The position numbers and the translations under genes are program-made. DNA of 64,000 nucleotides from Gelatiniphilus marinus (GTDB lineage: Bacteria > Bacteroidota > Bacteroidia > Flavobacteriales > Flavobacteriaceae), in assembly GCF_042678305.1 (NCBI RefSeq), contig NZ_JBHUDT010000005.1. One strand, 5' to 3'. Numbering within the stretch: position 1 is the first letter of the stretch; each line of letters starts with the position of its first letter. Below, in pieces: positions 8,677 through 17,481 of this stretch. The notes beneath the pieces were generated by a model. The model was not told the origin of the DNA, did no database searches, and worked only from the letters and a program-made list of their open reading frames with translations.

Positions 8677-10077
8677 TTACTTTGTTGCCAATATTTTAAA
8701 ATCTTCAACATGGTAGGCGCCATCTAATTGTTGGTCGTTACCAGATCCTGTAACTTTGAAAGCCACGTGAAGCGTTCCGGAATATGAAGAAATATCTATG
8801 AGTCCAGAATCTTTGAATTGGTACCACGAATCTGTTCTGGTTGCCAAATTAGCTGTTATTGGTGTCCATGTTGCACTTAGCACATCGGTTCCGTTAAAGT
8901 TTGTAGATACCATGACCTCTAAGGTATTTGCATCTGAATCTAAGTGATGCTGTGCTGTAAAGAAGTTAAGGAACTCGTTTTCTTGGGCATCCATATCTAT
9001 GCCAGGAGAAATTAACCATCCTATGTTAACATCGTCACCGGTTCTAAATCCGCTAAATTCTGCGTATCCGTTGCCGCTAAAAACTTGCTCGGTCCAAAGT
9101 TCGCTGCCTTCTTCGGCAAAGTTTGTCCAGTTAGGAATATCTAAATTCGTATTATCTACGGCCGTATTGAAATCTTCTTCAAAAATTACAGAAAAGTCAT
9201 TAATATCCAATGGCTGGCATTTGGTTTGGGTAAAATCAACCCCGCTTAAATCGTTTAGCACGAGTACTAAATTGCTGCCGTTAAATGTTTTGGCTACAAT
9301 TCCAGAAATGGTGCCGCCTAATTCTGTTGGAAGTATTTGTTGGCTAAAATTTGCAAACGAACTGGTCTCTAACGGAAAGGTTGAGTAACCGAATCCGTCA
9401 CAGCTTTGCAGTGTGCGTTGGGTATCAAAATCGTCTAAAGGATCAACAAAGGATTCGCCTTTTAAGCTTTCTGGGAAGCTCGCATTTTCAATCATTACAA
9501 ACATACCGATATGCGAATCGTTAATTTCGGTAAATTTTACTGTTTGTGGTTCTATGTTTTCTGTTACTTCTGATCTAAAAATATGCAAAGGCACTTGTTT
9601 TCCGGTTAGGGCTTCTACCTCGTTATCAGTATTCGCAACACCGCCAATGGTTATAATATCGTCGCCTGTGCGCGTTTCGCCAATGTACAAGTCTTTTAGT
9701 TTAATATATACCTCGCGGCCAAAATTAAATTGGTTATAAGAATCTACTTGGTTTAAAACCACTTTCATGGCTGCAGTAGGGCTGCTTGGGCTGTCTTGTA
9801 TAAAAAATTCTTTGTAAAAATTTCCTGTGGCGTCTGATGAAGACACATAGCCTTTTACATACATATCCGAAACAATTTGAGTGGCTTCACCGGGTTCAAA
9901 CTGTGCTTTTAAATCGGTTATGCTAATTGCAGATGCACCACTGTTAAGCAAGGCTTGTAATGCTGCATTTTCTTCGGCTCCCAAACTTGTTGGAATGGTA
10001 TAATCGTCGTCTTGCACACAAGATGTTGTAGCTAAAATCGCTACTAGCAAGACGGTTAAAAATTTTTTCGTTTTCAT
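8677..10077 (-). CDS. DUF5689 lipoprotein with C-terminal jelly-roll-like domain
   Basis: I place the start at MKTKKFLTV (10077), giving 466 residues with a clean lipoprotein signal (lipobox TTSC). A start 24 bases upstream would add a non-signal extension. After a short linker comes a DUF5689 domain (about 40-290 of the mature protein), which resembles OB-fold/BACON-type surface modules. A C-terminal region (about 300-460, NWTNFAEEGSELW and AYHVEDFKI) looks like the choice-of-anchor J type of jelly roll. It lies 33 bases after the TonB receptor gene and is probably its surface partner, in the way SusD partners SusC. Binding target unknown. No catalytic residues are recognisable. Confidence 0.88.
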   Translation of the reverse strand: MKTKKFLTVLLVAILATTSCVQDDDYTIPTSLGAEENAALQALLNSGASAISITDLKAQFEPGEATQIVSDMYVKGYVSSSDATGNFYKEFFIQDSPSSPTAAMKVVLNQVDSYNQFNFGREVYIKLKDLYIGETRTGDDIITIGGVANTDNEVEALTGKQVPLHIFRSEVTENIEPQTVKFTEINDSHIGMFVMIENASFPESLKGESFVDPLDDFDTQRTLQSCDGFGYSTFPLETSSFANFSQQILPTELGGTISGIVAKTFNGSNLVLVLNDLSGVDFTQTKCQPLDINDFSVIFEEDFNTAVDNTNLDIPNWTNFAEEGSELWTEQVFSGNGYAEFSGFRTGDDVNIGWLISPGIDMDAQENEFLNFFTAQHHLDSDANTLEVMVSTNFNGTDVLSATWTPITANLATRTDSWYQFKDSGLIDISSYSGTLHVAFKVTGSGNDQQLDGAYHVEDFKILATK

Positions 10078-10110
10078 AACTGTTAATATTAAATTTTTCA
10101 TGTTGTGTTT

Positions 10111-12876
10111 TTAAAATCTAAGGTTTACGTTTACAAAATAGGTGGTGCCTCGACCGTACCAGTATTTAGGGCCAAATCTTCTTTTTTCAAGATTTACATC
10201 GTCTCTTAATTCGTGATAGTTTGCATTTCTGCCTTGCTCGAAACCTCCAGACTTAAACTTTTTGTCTAACAGGTTGTTGATACTTGCAAAAACACTAATG
10301 TACTTATCGCCAAGTCTCCACGATTTTCCGCCTACCAGATTTACCACCATGTAATTATCAAACTGTTCTTGTTTTAACAGTTGGGTGGCGATGGCCTCAT
10401 CGTAATCGTTAAATGGCAATCCATCAACATCAGAATAAAAGTTTCTGGTTCTGGTAAAAGGGTTTATATCTGCATAGGTATTGGAGAAAAAATTGGTTGT
10501 AGCGCCAAACCACCAATAATCTGGATCTCTGTATTCGAAACCAACCGAGTAAGCGCGTTGTGGCCCTCCGGCGATTTTATAGTTTTTTAAGTTTGCTTCG
10601 CCATAGGATATAGATCCATCGGCAGAGTTAAAGCTTGAGGAAGTTAGGTATAGATCTGGGTTGTTATCGTAGGTAAATTGTCCTACTGATGCAGCTCCTT
10701 TAAATTTAATGGTTGGAGTTACTTGTGCTTCAATGCCCAATTCTGCCCCAAAATGTTTCTTGTTTACACCTTGCAATACTTCTTGAACAAAGGCCGAGGT
10801 TTCGTTGTTTTCAATTTCAATACCACTTAGGCCATCTGCAAAATAAAACGAGACTTCGTTGGCATCTTTTATTTTAGAAAAATAGCCTGTAAGTTTTGCT
10901 TTAACAATCGAGGATCTAAAAATATAGCTGGCATCTAAGGCGCTTACTTTTTCTTCTTCTATATTTTTTACAATGCTATGGTTTTCTCTTGAGTTGGAAT
11001 AGGTGTTGCGCAACCTTGGTGCTCTTGTAATGTAGCCCGCATTGGCATCAAATAAATGTTTTCCTGTTATTTTGTAGGTAAAGCCCGCTTTGGCGCCAAA
11101 ACCCGTAAAAGATAGTTTTTCGCCTTTGCCTAACGATGCGTTGCCTGCAAACTTACTGTGCTCCCATAAGCCTTCGCGTTGGTATTTGGTGTTAGAAACG
11201 CTGCCTGAAAGATAGAAATCTATTTTATTGTACTTAAACTGGGCTTGGGCGTAGGCCGATATAACATCGGCATAGAGATTGTAGTTATATCTGTATTTTT
11301 CGCCTTCGCCGATAACTCTGTTTGGGTTTTGGTTATCGTATTGGAAATTATCAAACGAATCGACATTTAAAACACCGTTATTAGAGCCTAAAATATCGAT
11401 AACTTCTCCAAAGTTTTCAGATTTTAATGTCTTGTAATTAACCGATGTGTTTAGCAAAATGTTCTCACTTAATTCAGCATTTAAAATAGAGTTGACGGTA
11501 AGTTGTTTGTCGTCGCTTCTGTCTTCATATAAAACATAGGCGGCGTTTAAACCGTTTATGTTGTTGGTTAAGTTGGCATCTAAAATGCGTTCCCAATCTA
11601 TTTGTCCGTTGTTAATAAATTCTTGTTCGGCAAGGTAAGCGCCTGCGTAATCTGGCCCGTCATTATCAGCTAAAAAGTAACTTGGCAGCTTTTGGTAATA
11701 AGCCGGACTAGGGTTGGCGCCACCGCCATAGTCTAAGCGGCTATTGCCCAATTTGCCAAATTGGTAGCCTACATTTGTATTTAACCTTGTTTTGCTGTTA
11801 AAATCCCAGTAATGGTTGAGCATAAGTATGGGTTCTTCAACTTCTTTTATGCGCGAGTTGCGTTTTTCGCCATCTAAATAGCCCCAATATTCGTTGTAGG
11901 TTATGCCTTTTAAATCGTAAACTTCTTGGGTGTGCGGAGCCGATTTACCTCTTCGGTTTGGGGCATAGATAGAGACGAAATTTAAACTGTGCTTGTCGTT
12001 AAACACTTTTTCTATAGAGGCAAAAAAGGAATTGGAATCGTATAGGGTGCCATCTTGATAGCCCTCGTTACCCCATCTTCTGGCTAGCGAGAAGGTAAAA
12101 GCCCACCCATCGTGTATTAGCCCTGTGGCGTAGGTTGCCATAAGTCTGTTGGTGTAGCTTCTGTTTGAAGACGAATAGGTAACACGTCCGCCTGATCTGG
12201 CCTGAGATGCTCTTAGGTTAATATTGGTGGTGCCTAAAATACCGCCAAAATTGTAGCTTGAAGGTGTAAGGCCCGAGGTTAGTTCGCGGTTGCGCATCAC
12301 ATCGTTTAATCCGCCCCAATTGCTCCATTGCGGTCTTCCGTTGTACACTTTGTTCATTTCTATACCGTTAATTAATACCGAACCGTTATCGGAGTCTAAG
12401 CCTCTTACTCTGAAAAACGATGAGCTAAACTCGAAAGCCGCGGTACGCTGAAAGACATCTAGCGACGAAGATAAAAGCCCCGATATATTATCGGCACCAC
12501 TGGTGTCGTCGTTCAATTCGTCATCTGCTAGCGTAATGGTAAACAAACCTTCTGTAACAGACGCCAATTCTAAGGTCATGTCTGTAATGTTTACGGTTTG
12601 GTTCTGGTTAACAACTATTGGGTACCTTTTGGTTAGGTACCCTAGTTTTGAAATTCTTAATACCTGTTCGCCCAAAGGTACATTTAAAGCGAATTCAAAT
12701 TCACCCAAATTATTGGTTTGAGTGGATTGATTGGTTTTCTCAATAGTAATGGTTACATCTGGAATTGGCTCAAAAGAAACAGCATCCTTAACACTGCCTT
12801 TTATAAATGTTTGTTGGGCAAATGCTGTTGAAAACGAGAAAATTCCAAATAAAAAAATGAGTAAATTTTTTTTCAT
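10111..12876 (-). CDS. TonB-dependent outer-membrane receptor with carboxypeptidase-like N-terminal domain
   Basis: The start is set at MKKNLLIFLFG (12876), a signal peptide ending AFAQ, giving 921 residues. An upstream in-frame start at 12936 would fall inside a TAnnTTTG promoter box. Domains: signal peptide (1-21), CarboxypepD_reg-like Ig fold (about 22-110, IKGSVKDAVSFEPIPDVTI), plug (about 120-250, FFRVRGLDSDNGSVLINGIEM), then a 22-strand barrel ending in Phe (FVNVNLRF). It imports an unknown ligand with TonB energy. The downstream DUF5689 lipoprotein and the divergent secreted endonuclease/phosphatase gene suggest scavenging of nucleic acid or phosphoesters. That is context inference. 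No SusD homologue is adjacent. Confidence 0.92.
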   Translation of the reverse strand: MKKNLLIFLFGIFSFSTAFAQQTFIKGSVKDAVSFEPIPDVTITIEKTNQSTQTNNLGEFEFALNVPLGEQVLRISKLGYLTKRYPIVVNQNQTVNITDMTLELASVTEGLFTITLADDELNDDTSGADNISGLLSSSLDVFQRTAAFEFSSSFFRVRGLDSDNGSVLINGIEMNKVYNGRPQWSNWGGLNDVMRNRELTSGLTPSSYNFGGILGTTNINLRASQARSGGRVTYSSSNRSYTNRLMATYATGLIHDGWAFTFSLARRWGNEGYQDGTLYDSNSFFASIEKVFNDKHSLNFVSIYAPNRRGKSAPHTQEVYDLKGITYNEYWGYLDGEKRNSRIKEVEEPILMLNHYWDFNSKTRLNTNVGYQFGKLGNSRLDYGGGANPSPAYYQKLPSYFLADNDGPDYAGAYLAEQEFINNGQIDWERILDANLTNNINGLNAAYVLYEDRSDDKQLTVNSILNAELSENILLNTSVNYKTLKSENFGEVIDILGSNNGVLNVDSFDNFQYDNQNPNRVIGEGEKYRYNYNLYADVISAYAQAQFKYNKIDFYLSGSVSNTKYQREGLWEHSKFAGNASLGKGEKLSFTGFGAKAGFTYKITGKHLFDANAGYITRAPRLRNTYSNSRENHSIVKNIEEEKVSALDASYIFRSSIVKAKLTGYFSKIKDANEVSFYFADGLSGIEIENNETSAFVQEVLQGVNKKHFGAELGIEAQVTPTIKFKGAASVGQFTYDNNPDLYLTSSSFNSADGSISYGEANLKNYKIAGGPQRAYSVGFEYRDPDYWWFGATTNFFSNTYADINPFTRTRNFYSDVDGLPFNDYDEAIATQLLKQEQFDNYMVVNLVGGKSWRLGDKYISVFASINNLLDKKFKSGGFEQGRNANYHELRDDVNLEKRRFGPKYWYGRGTTYFVNVNLRF

Positions 12877-12933
12877 ACTTGAATTTATAATTAATATCTT
12901 GATTGTTGTTAAATAAGCATTATTTAACAACAA

Positions 12934-12941
12934 CAAATTTA
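12934..12941 (-). promoter_or_regulatory. Bacteroidota -7 element for the TonB receptor operon
   Basis: On the minus strand the bases read TAAATTTG, an exact TAnnTTTG match, about 58 bases upstream of the chosen start at 12876. No clear -33 TTTG is seen. It supports the shorter start of the receptor gene. Confidence 0.5.
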
Positions 12942-12961
12942 CGATATTTATAATAAATATT

Positions 12962-12969
12962 TACTTTTG
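12962..12969 (+). promoter_or_regulatory. Bacteroidota -7 element for the endonuclease/phosphatase gene
   Basis: TACTTTTG, an exact TAnnTTTG match, 45 bases upstream of the ATG at 13014. It lies back to back with the receptor operon promoter, forming a compact divergent control region of about 40 bases. Confidence 0.5.
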
Positions 12970-13013
12970 GCGTAGCTTTTGTATTATAATAACGAAAAAA
13001 TAATATTTCTTCA

Positions 13014-14102
13014 ATGAGACACTTAAAATTAGCCTGTATCGCTTTAATCTTTTTTAGCATTTTTAATGTTAAAGCCCAAGAAAAAAAAGCTTATAAGGTA
13101 CATACTATTGCGTTTTACAACTTAGAAAATTTGTTCGATACCATAAACGATCCTACAAAATTTGACGAAGCCAGCCCCATGATGGAACTAAAAGCCAACC
13201 GTAGCAAGGTTTATAAAAAGAAAATAAAAAACATGGCCCGTGTGATTGCTGATGTTGGGTTGGATGTAACACATAATGCACCTGCGGTTATTGGTGTGTC
13301 TGAGGTTGAAAACCGAACGGTTCTTGAGGACCTTGTAAACGATTCGCTATTGCTAGCTAAAGATTATGGCATAGTGCATTACAACTCGCCCGATGCCCGA
13401 GGTATAGATGTGGCGTTACTGTACCAAAAAAAAGTATTTACACCTATTAGTACGAGCAGCCACGAATTAAAGATTTACGATGATAGTAGCAGAAAACGTG
13501 TTTACACCAGAGACCAGTTGCTGGTAAGCGGTAATTTGGAGGGAGAGCAAATGCATTTTATTGTAAACCATTGGCCATCAAGACGTGGAGGCGAAGCGCG
13601 TAGCAGACCCAAACGTGTTGCAGCTGCCAAATTGAGCAAGCGGTTAATAGACTCTGTTCAAGCTATAGATCCGTATGCCAAGATTTTTGTTATGGGCGAT
13701 TTTAACGACAACCCAAACAATGCGAGTGTTAAAGATGTTTTGAAAGCTAAAAAAGACAGAAAAAAAGTAGGTTTAAAAGGTATTTATAATCCGTTTGAAG
13801 GCTTTTATAAAAAAGGGTTGGGCTCTAATGCTTATAGAGATGCATGGAGCCTGTTCGATCAGATATTAATTACCAAGCCTTTATTGGAAAAAGATTTTTC
13901 GTCGTTTCGGTTTTATAAAGCAGGTGTTTTTAATAAGAATTACTTAATTAGTAAACGCGGACAGTATAAGGGTTACCCGAACCGCAGCTTTTCAAACGGA
14001 GCGTTTACAGATGGCTTTAGCGACCATTTTCCTGTTTTTGTTTATGTGATAAAAGAGGTTTCAACTGAATTGCCTAGCGCCTCCCAAAAAGGGATAAACT
14101 AA
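13014..14102 (+). CDS. Secreted endonuclease/exonuclease/phosphatase family protein
   Basis: 362 residues with a signal peptide ending NVKAQ. EEP-fold motifs are in order: FYNLENLFD near residue 35 (metal-binding region), GVSEVENR near 100 (catalytic Glu), NHWPSRRGGEARSRPKR near 185, GDFNDNP near 225, and SDHFPVF near the C-terminus (catalytic His). The family cleaves phosphodiesters in DNA, RNA, phospholipids or inositol phosphates with Mg2+. This one is exported. It is divergent from the TonB receptor-DUF5689 operon with a shared promoter region, which suggests a joint role in using extracellular nucleic acid or other phosphodiesters. The precise substrate cannot be read from sequence. No lesions are seen. 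Confidence 0.92.
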   Translation: MRHLKLACIALIFFSIFNVKAQEKKAYKVHTIAFYNLENLFDTINDPTKFDEASPMMELKANRSKVYKKKIKNMARVIADVGLDVTHNAPAVIGVSEVENRTVLEDLVNDSLLLAKDYGIVHYNSPDARGIDVALLYQKKVFTPISTSSHELKIYDDSSRKRVYTRDQLLVSGNLEGEQMHFIVNHWPSRRGGEARSRPKRVAAAKLSKRLIDSVQAIDPYAKIFVMGDFNDNPNNASVKDVLKAKKDRKKVGLKGIYNPFEGFYKKGLGSNAYRDAWSLFDQILITKPLLEKDFSSFRFYKAGVFNKNYLISKRGQYKGYPNRSFSNGAFTDGFSDHFPVFVYVIKEVSTELPSASQKGIN

Positions 14103-14143
14103 GCTTTAAAATACCTTGTTTTACGGTATAGGATTTATTAAAA

Positions 14144-14177
14144 AAGTCTGGTCGGGTTTTTAAACCCAACCAGACTT
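14144..14177. terminator. Long-stem hairpin between convergent genes
   Basis: AAGTCTGGT and ACCAGACTT flank an inner GGGTTT/AAACCC stem with one C/A mismatch and a TT loop. It sits between the convergent genes ending at 14102 and 14197 and is a good bidirectional terminator. Its layout resembles hairpins at 28270-28302 and 47462-47495. Confidence 0.65.
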
Positions 14178-14196
14178 AAACTCTAAACTTTATATT

Positions 14197-14634
14197 TTAA
14201 CCCATCCAAGAGTCCCACGGAATCCGAGATAAAAACAGCACTAAAGCAATGGTATAAAAAACAGCTATGGTTTTTAGTTTTGAAGCCGAGGTTAGTTTCT
14301 TTTTATGCTTAGAATACCCGATGGTAATTAAGGCAACGGCTAAAATGTTTACAAAAGGATGCTCAACAAGGTATAGGCGTGCTAAGGAATTACTCATTAC
14401 TTTTCCTCCTAATTCTCTCCACAGCTCGAATCTTGGGGATACAAAATATAATATTAGCCCTATTAAAAATTGAATATGCGATACAATTAAGGAGAAAAGC
14501 GCTATTCTAAAATCTTTAGCGGTATATTCTTTATCGCCAAATGTTTTAATTAAGGCATTAATGGCGGCAATGATTAAAACCAGAAAAACAAGATATGCCC
14601 AATAGGAGTGCAGATTTAATATAGTTTCGTACAT
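14197..14634 (-). CDS. Small four-helix membrane protein (cytochrome b-like family of Flavobacteriia)
   Basis: 145 residues with four predicted transmembrane helices (about 12-30, 45-66, 90-107 and 120-140). His8, His53 and His92 are at or near helix ends and could in principle bind haem, which may be why relatives are often labelled cytochrome B. Start and end are clear: a TACATTTG promoter box lies just upstream and a terminator separates it from the TonB receptor gene. Function is not established. I treat it as a conserved membrane protein of unknown role, with haem binding only a possibility. Confidence 0.8.
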   Translation of the reverse strand: MYETILNLHSYWAYLVFLVLIIAAINALIKTFGDKEYTAKDFRIALFSLIVSHIQFLIGLILYFVSPRFELWRELGGKVMSNSLARLYLVEHPFVNILAVALITIGYSKHKKKLTSASKLKTIAVFYTIALVLFLSRIPWDSWMG

Positions 14635-14660
14635 ATTTTAAGCTTTATTGTTAGTTTTAG

Positions 14661-14668
14661 CAAATGTA
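14661..14668 (-). promoter_or_regulatory. Bacteroidota -7 element for the small membrane protein gene
   Basis: The minus strand reads TACATTTG (TAnnTTTG), 26 bases upstream of the ATG at 14634. Confidence 0.45.
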
Positions 14669-14684
14669 ATAATAATAGGTATAA

Positions 14685-14712
14685 AAAAACCGCTTCTTGC
14701 GAAGCGGTTTTT
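14685..14712 (-). terminator. Rho-independent terminator of the second TonB receptor gene
   Basis: Perfect 12-bp stem (14685-14696 with 14701-14712) with a TTGC loop, GC-rich core CCGCTTC/GAAGCGG, followed on the minus strand by a run of T. It lies 22 bases after the receptor stop codon. Confidence 0.88.
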
Positions 14713-14733
14713 AATGTGTTGTTGTTTTTAAAA

Positions 14734-17316
14734 TTAGAAGTTGTAACGCATACTAAAGTTCCATGTTCTGCCGTAACCAAATCTTACACGGTTTTCTACA
14801 TTAACTCCATTCCAAGCTTCATCTCCAGCTTCAACATGTTTGTTTTCATCAGAATATTCAAGATAAACTTCGCTAAATATGTTGTTAACATTTAAACGGA
14901 ATTGTAATGAGTTTGTATCGTCTTTTCCTAACATCCATTTATAAGAGATTCCTGCATCAACCGTGTCAAATGATGGTAATTCAATAGAGCCTTTGTTATT
15001 AGGGTTTGAAAACTCACTTCCGCCATAATTAGCATTGCCATAAAGTTTATCGTACTGATTCCAGTTTGCATCTACCTTGAACATAGGTAAAATTTCATAG
15101 TTTGCACCTATACCTGCGGTAAATTGAGAAGCATTACCAACTTTAGCACCATCAATATAACTTGTTCCTACTTCTGTTGGTGCACCACCGCCTTCTACAG
15201 TTTCAATAAGCGTTACATTACCATCATATTGCCAATTTCCAATTGATAAAAATCCTTGAAGTTGAAGCTTATCTGTTAATCTTGTGAAAATTTCCAGTTC
15301 ACCACCGTAGTGTACTTGTTTAATAGGACTTGTAGAGTAGAACACATCTGCTATGTTGTCATTATCAGTATCTTCAGAATCGTAATCAATTCTGTTATCC
15401 CAAATTGTATAATACAAGTTCATGTTAACAGATACTTTGTCTCCCAAAAACTTATATCCTGCTTCAACACCTGTTACTTTTTGATTTTCATCACTTAAAG
15501 GGTTTAACTGGTTAGATTGCCTATCGTCGATAAATAAGTCACTATGATAAGGTTGACGTGAGTAATAGCCTGTATTTAAGAACACAGTGTTTTTGTCGTC
15601 AATTCGATATGCTCCACCTAGCTTAACATTAAACCCTGGATTGTTAACTTTTTCTGATACTTCGCCTTTACCTTCGGTTGAAGAGTTTCCATACTCTGTT
15701 CTAACATGTGATTGCGTTGATGCTGATCCTTGAAAAAATGCTGAAAATTTATTTTTAGTATACTCCAATTGACCAAATACCCCTAAATAATTGATGTCTT
15801 CTTCATAATCGTAATATGGATGTAAACGTTGCGCATGATCATCATTTGTATTAAACAATATGTTCCATGGGTTGATACCTCCAAAGGCTTTAGTTACTTC
15901 ATAACTACCGCCATTATAAATACTAGAATCGCTTACCGAGTCAACCGATATAAATTCGTTTACACTTCTAAAGTGGATACCATTATATAAGCGTACATCT
16001 GCACCAACATTAAAGTTTAAATTTTCATTAATCTCATTGTTGTAGTTGGTTACTACACCATACCAGTTATGGTTGTTATTAGAACCTCTACCGTAAGTAA
16101 CTACACCGTTAGAACTTCTTGATTGAACAAAGGCGCCCCTACCTAAAGAACCGTATAAAACAGTTGATAAAGATGATTTATCATTTATATCCCAATCCCA
16201 GTTTAAGTTCATTACTGGTTTGTGATATACATTTCTTCCGCCTGGATAAACACCAGAATTCAAATTATTTGGGCTATTTACACCTGTTGTATTCCAACCG
16301 TTGTAACGTCTTCCTCTGTCTTCTTCTAAAAAGTCTTTCAAGTCAGCATTTCCAGCAGCAGCATGCCATTGCGGTGCTCCAGTTAACATTAAGTTTAGGA
16401 TGTGGTTATCGTTTACTTTGTAACCAAAAGATAAGAAATAGGTTTGACCTTGACCTTCAGTATGATCAACATAACCATCACCTCTCCAATGTCCAAATAA
16501 CGCAGATACCGCTAAGCCGTTTTCCATTAAACCTGTTGAGTAATATGCAGTTGATTTTGTATAACCATCATTACCTAACATTTGTTGTAAAAAGCCACCT
16601 TCTTTTTTATCTACAGTTTTGGTAACAATGTTTACCGTACCACCAACTGAAGAAATAGCTAATTTTGAAGAACCTAAACCTCGTTGAACTTGTACTGCTT
16701 GAGCGACATCTAATACTCCAGACCAGTTTGACCAGTACATTTTACCATCTTCCATTCCATTAACAGGTTGCCCATTAAGTAAGAATGCTGTGTTAGTTTG
16801 GTCAAAACCTCTTAAAAACATTTGTCCGTCTCCAAATCCACCTCGTTGTGTAGTATGAACAGAAGGTGTTGACTTTAATAATTCAGGCAAATCAGAATTA
16901 CCTGCTTTTTCTTGAATCCTATTTGCTTTAATTGTAGAAACAGCAATAGGTGTTTGTCTGTCTTCGGCTAAATCTATAACTCCTGAACCAACAATAACAA
17001 TCTCTTCTAATGAGTTGTCTGGTGTTAAATTGATGTTTCCTAAGTCAACATTACCATCAAAAGATAAAGTTATGGAGCTATACCCAACATAAGAAATCAC
17101 AAGTTGCCCTGAATTAGCTTGTGTAGTTAAGGTAAAATTCCCGTCAAAATCTGTAGAAACACCGTTTGTGGTGCCTTTTTCAACAATGTTGGCGCCTGGT
17201 AATGGTGCGTTAATCTCGGCATCTATTACCGTACCGCTTACACTGCTTTGTGCCATAATAACCGTAGTACATAACAATGCCACGGTTAGCATTAATAATT
17301 GAGTAGTTTTTTTCAT
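14734..17316 (-). CDS. TonB-dependent outer-membrane receptor
   Basis: 860 residues: signal peptide (1-22, ending IMAQ), carboxypeptidase-like Ig domain (about 23-105, VSGTVIDAEINAPLPGANI), plug (about 110-230, including GFGDGQMFLRGFDQTNT), and beta barrel ending in a C-terminal Phe (NFSMRYNF). It has no SusD-like or enzymatic partner next door, so the ligand cannot be guessed; siderophore, cofactor or oligomer are all open. It is monocistronic: a TATTTTTG box lies 35 bases upstream and a strong terminator follows. A barrel without disruption and full length support function. Confidence 0.92.
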   Translation of the reverse strand: MKKTTQLLMLTVALLCTTVIMAQSSVSGTVIDAEINAPLPGANIVEKGTTNGVSTDFDGNFTLTTQANSGQLVISYVGYSSITLSFDGNVDLGNINLTPDNSLEEIVIVGSGVIDLAEDRQTPIAVSTIKANRIQEKAGNSDLPELLKSTPSVHTTQRGGFGDGQMFLRGFDQTNTAFLLNGQPVNGMEDGKMYWSNWSGVLDVAQAVQVQRGLGSSKLAISSVGGTVNIVTKTVDKKEGGFLQQMLGNDGYTKSTAYYSTGLMENGLAVSALFGHWRGDGYVDHTEGQGQTYFLSFGYKVNDNHILNLMLTGAPQWHAAAGNADLKDFLEEDRGRRYNGWNTTGVNSPNNLNSGVYPGGRNVYHKPVMNLNWDWDINDKSSLSTVLYGSLGRGAFVQSRSSNGVVTYGRGSNNNHNWYGVVTNYNNEINENLNFNVGADVRLYNGIHFRSVNEFISVDSVSDSSIYNGGSYEVTKAFGGINPWNILFNTNDDHAQRLHPYYDYEEDINYLGVFGQLEYTKNKFSAFFQGSASTQSHVRTEYGNSSTEGKGEVSEKVNNPGFNVKLGGAYRIDDKNTVFLNTGYYSRQPYHSDLFIDDRQSNQLNPLSDENQKVTGVEAGYKFLGDKVSVNMNLYYTIWDNRIDYDSEDTDNDNIADVFYSTSPIKQVHYGGELEIFTRLTDKLQLQGFLSIGNWQYDGNVTLIETVEGGGAPTEVGTSYIDGAKVGNASQFTAGIGANYEILPMFKVDANWNQYDKLYGNANYGGSEFSNPNNKGSIELPSFDTVDAGISYKWMLGKDDTNSLQFRLNVNNIFSEVYLEYSDENKHVEAGDEAWNGVNVENRVRFGYGRTWNFSMRYNF

Positions 17317-17350
17317 AATTTTAAATGAATTATATTGAAATTAGTCGCTG

Positions 17351-17358
17351 CAAAAATA
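17351..17358 (-). promoter_or_regulatory. Bacteroidota -7 element for the second TonB receptor gene
   Basis: The minus strand reads TATTTTTG (TAnnTTTG), 35 bases upstream of the ATG at 17316. Confidence 0.5.
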
Positions 17359-17414
17359 CGTATAATTAAGTAATATGTATTGCCCGAATGTTAAGATGTT
17401 TAACATTTTAGACG

Positions 17415-17453
17415 AAAAAAAGACGAACATTTTTGAAGTATTCGTCTTTTTTT
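17415..17453 (-). terminator. Rho-independent terminator of the pgi operon
   Basis: A 13-bp perfect inverted repeat (17415-17427 with 17441-17453), core GACGAA/TTCGTC flanked by A7 and T7, located about 30 bases after the pgi stop on the minus strand. The A/T arms make it usable in both directions. Confidence 0.85.
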
Positions 17454-17481
17454 GTGTAAATATTATTAATATCTTAAAAAA

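Noticed and set aside
16119..16625. 168-residue plus-strand frame within the second TonB receptor gene
   Set aside because: Shadow of the receptor coding sequence; Leu/His/Gln-rich with no recognisable domain.
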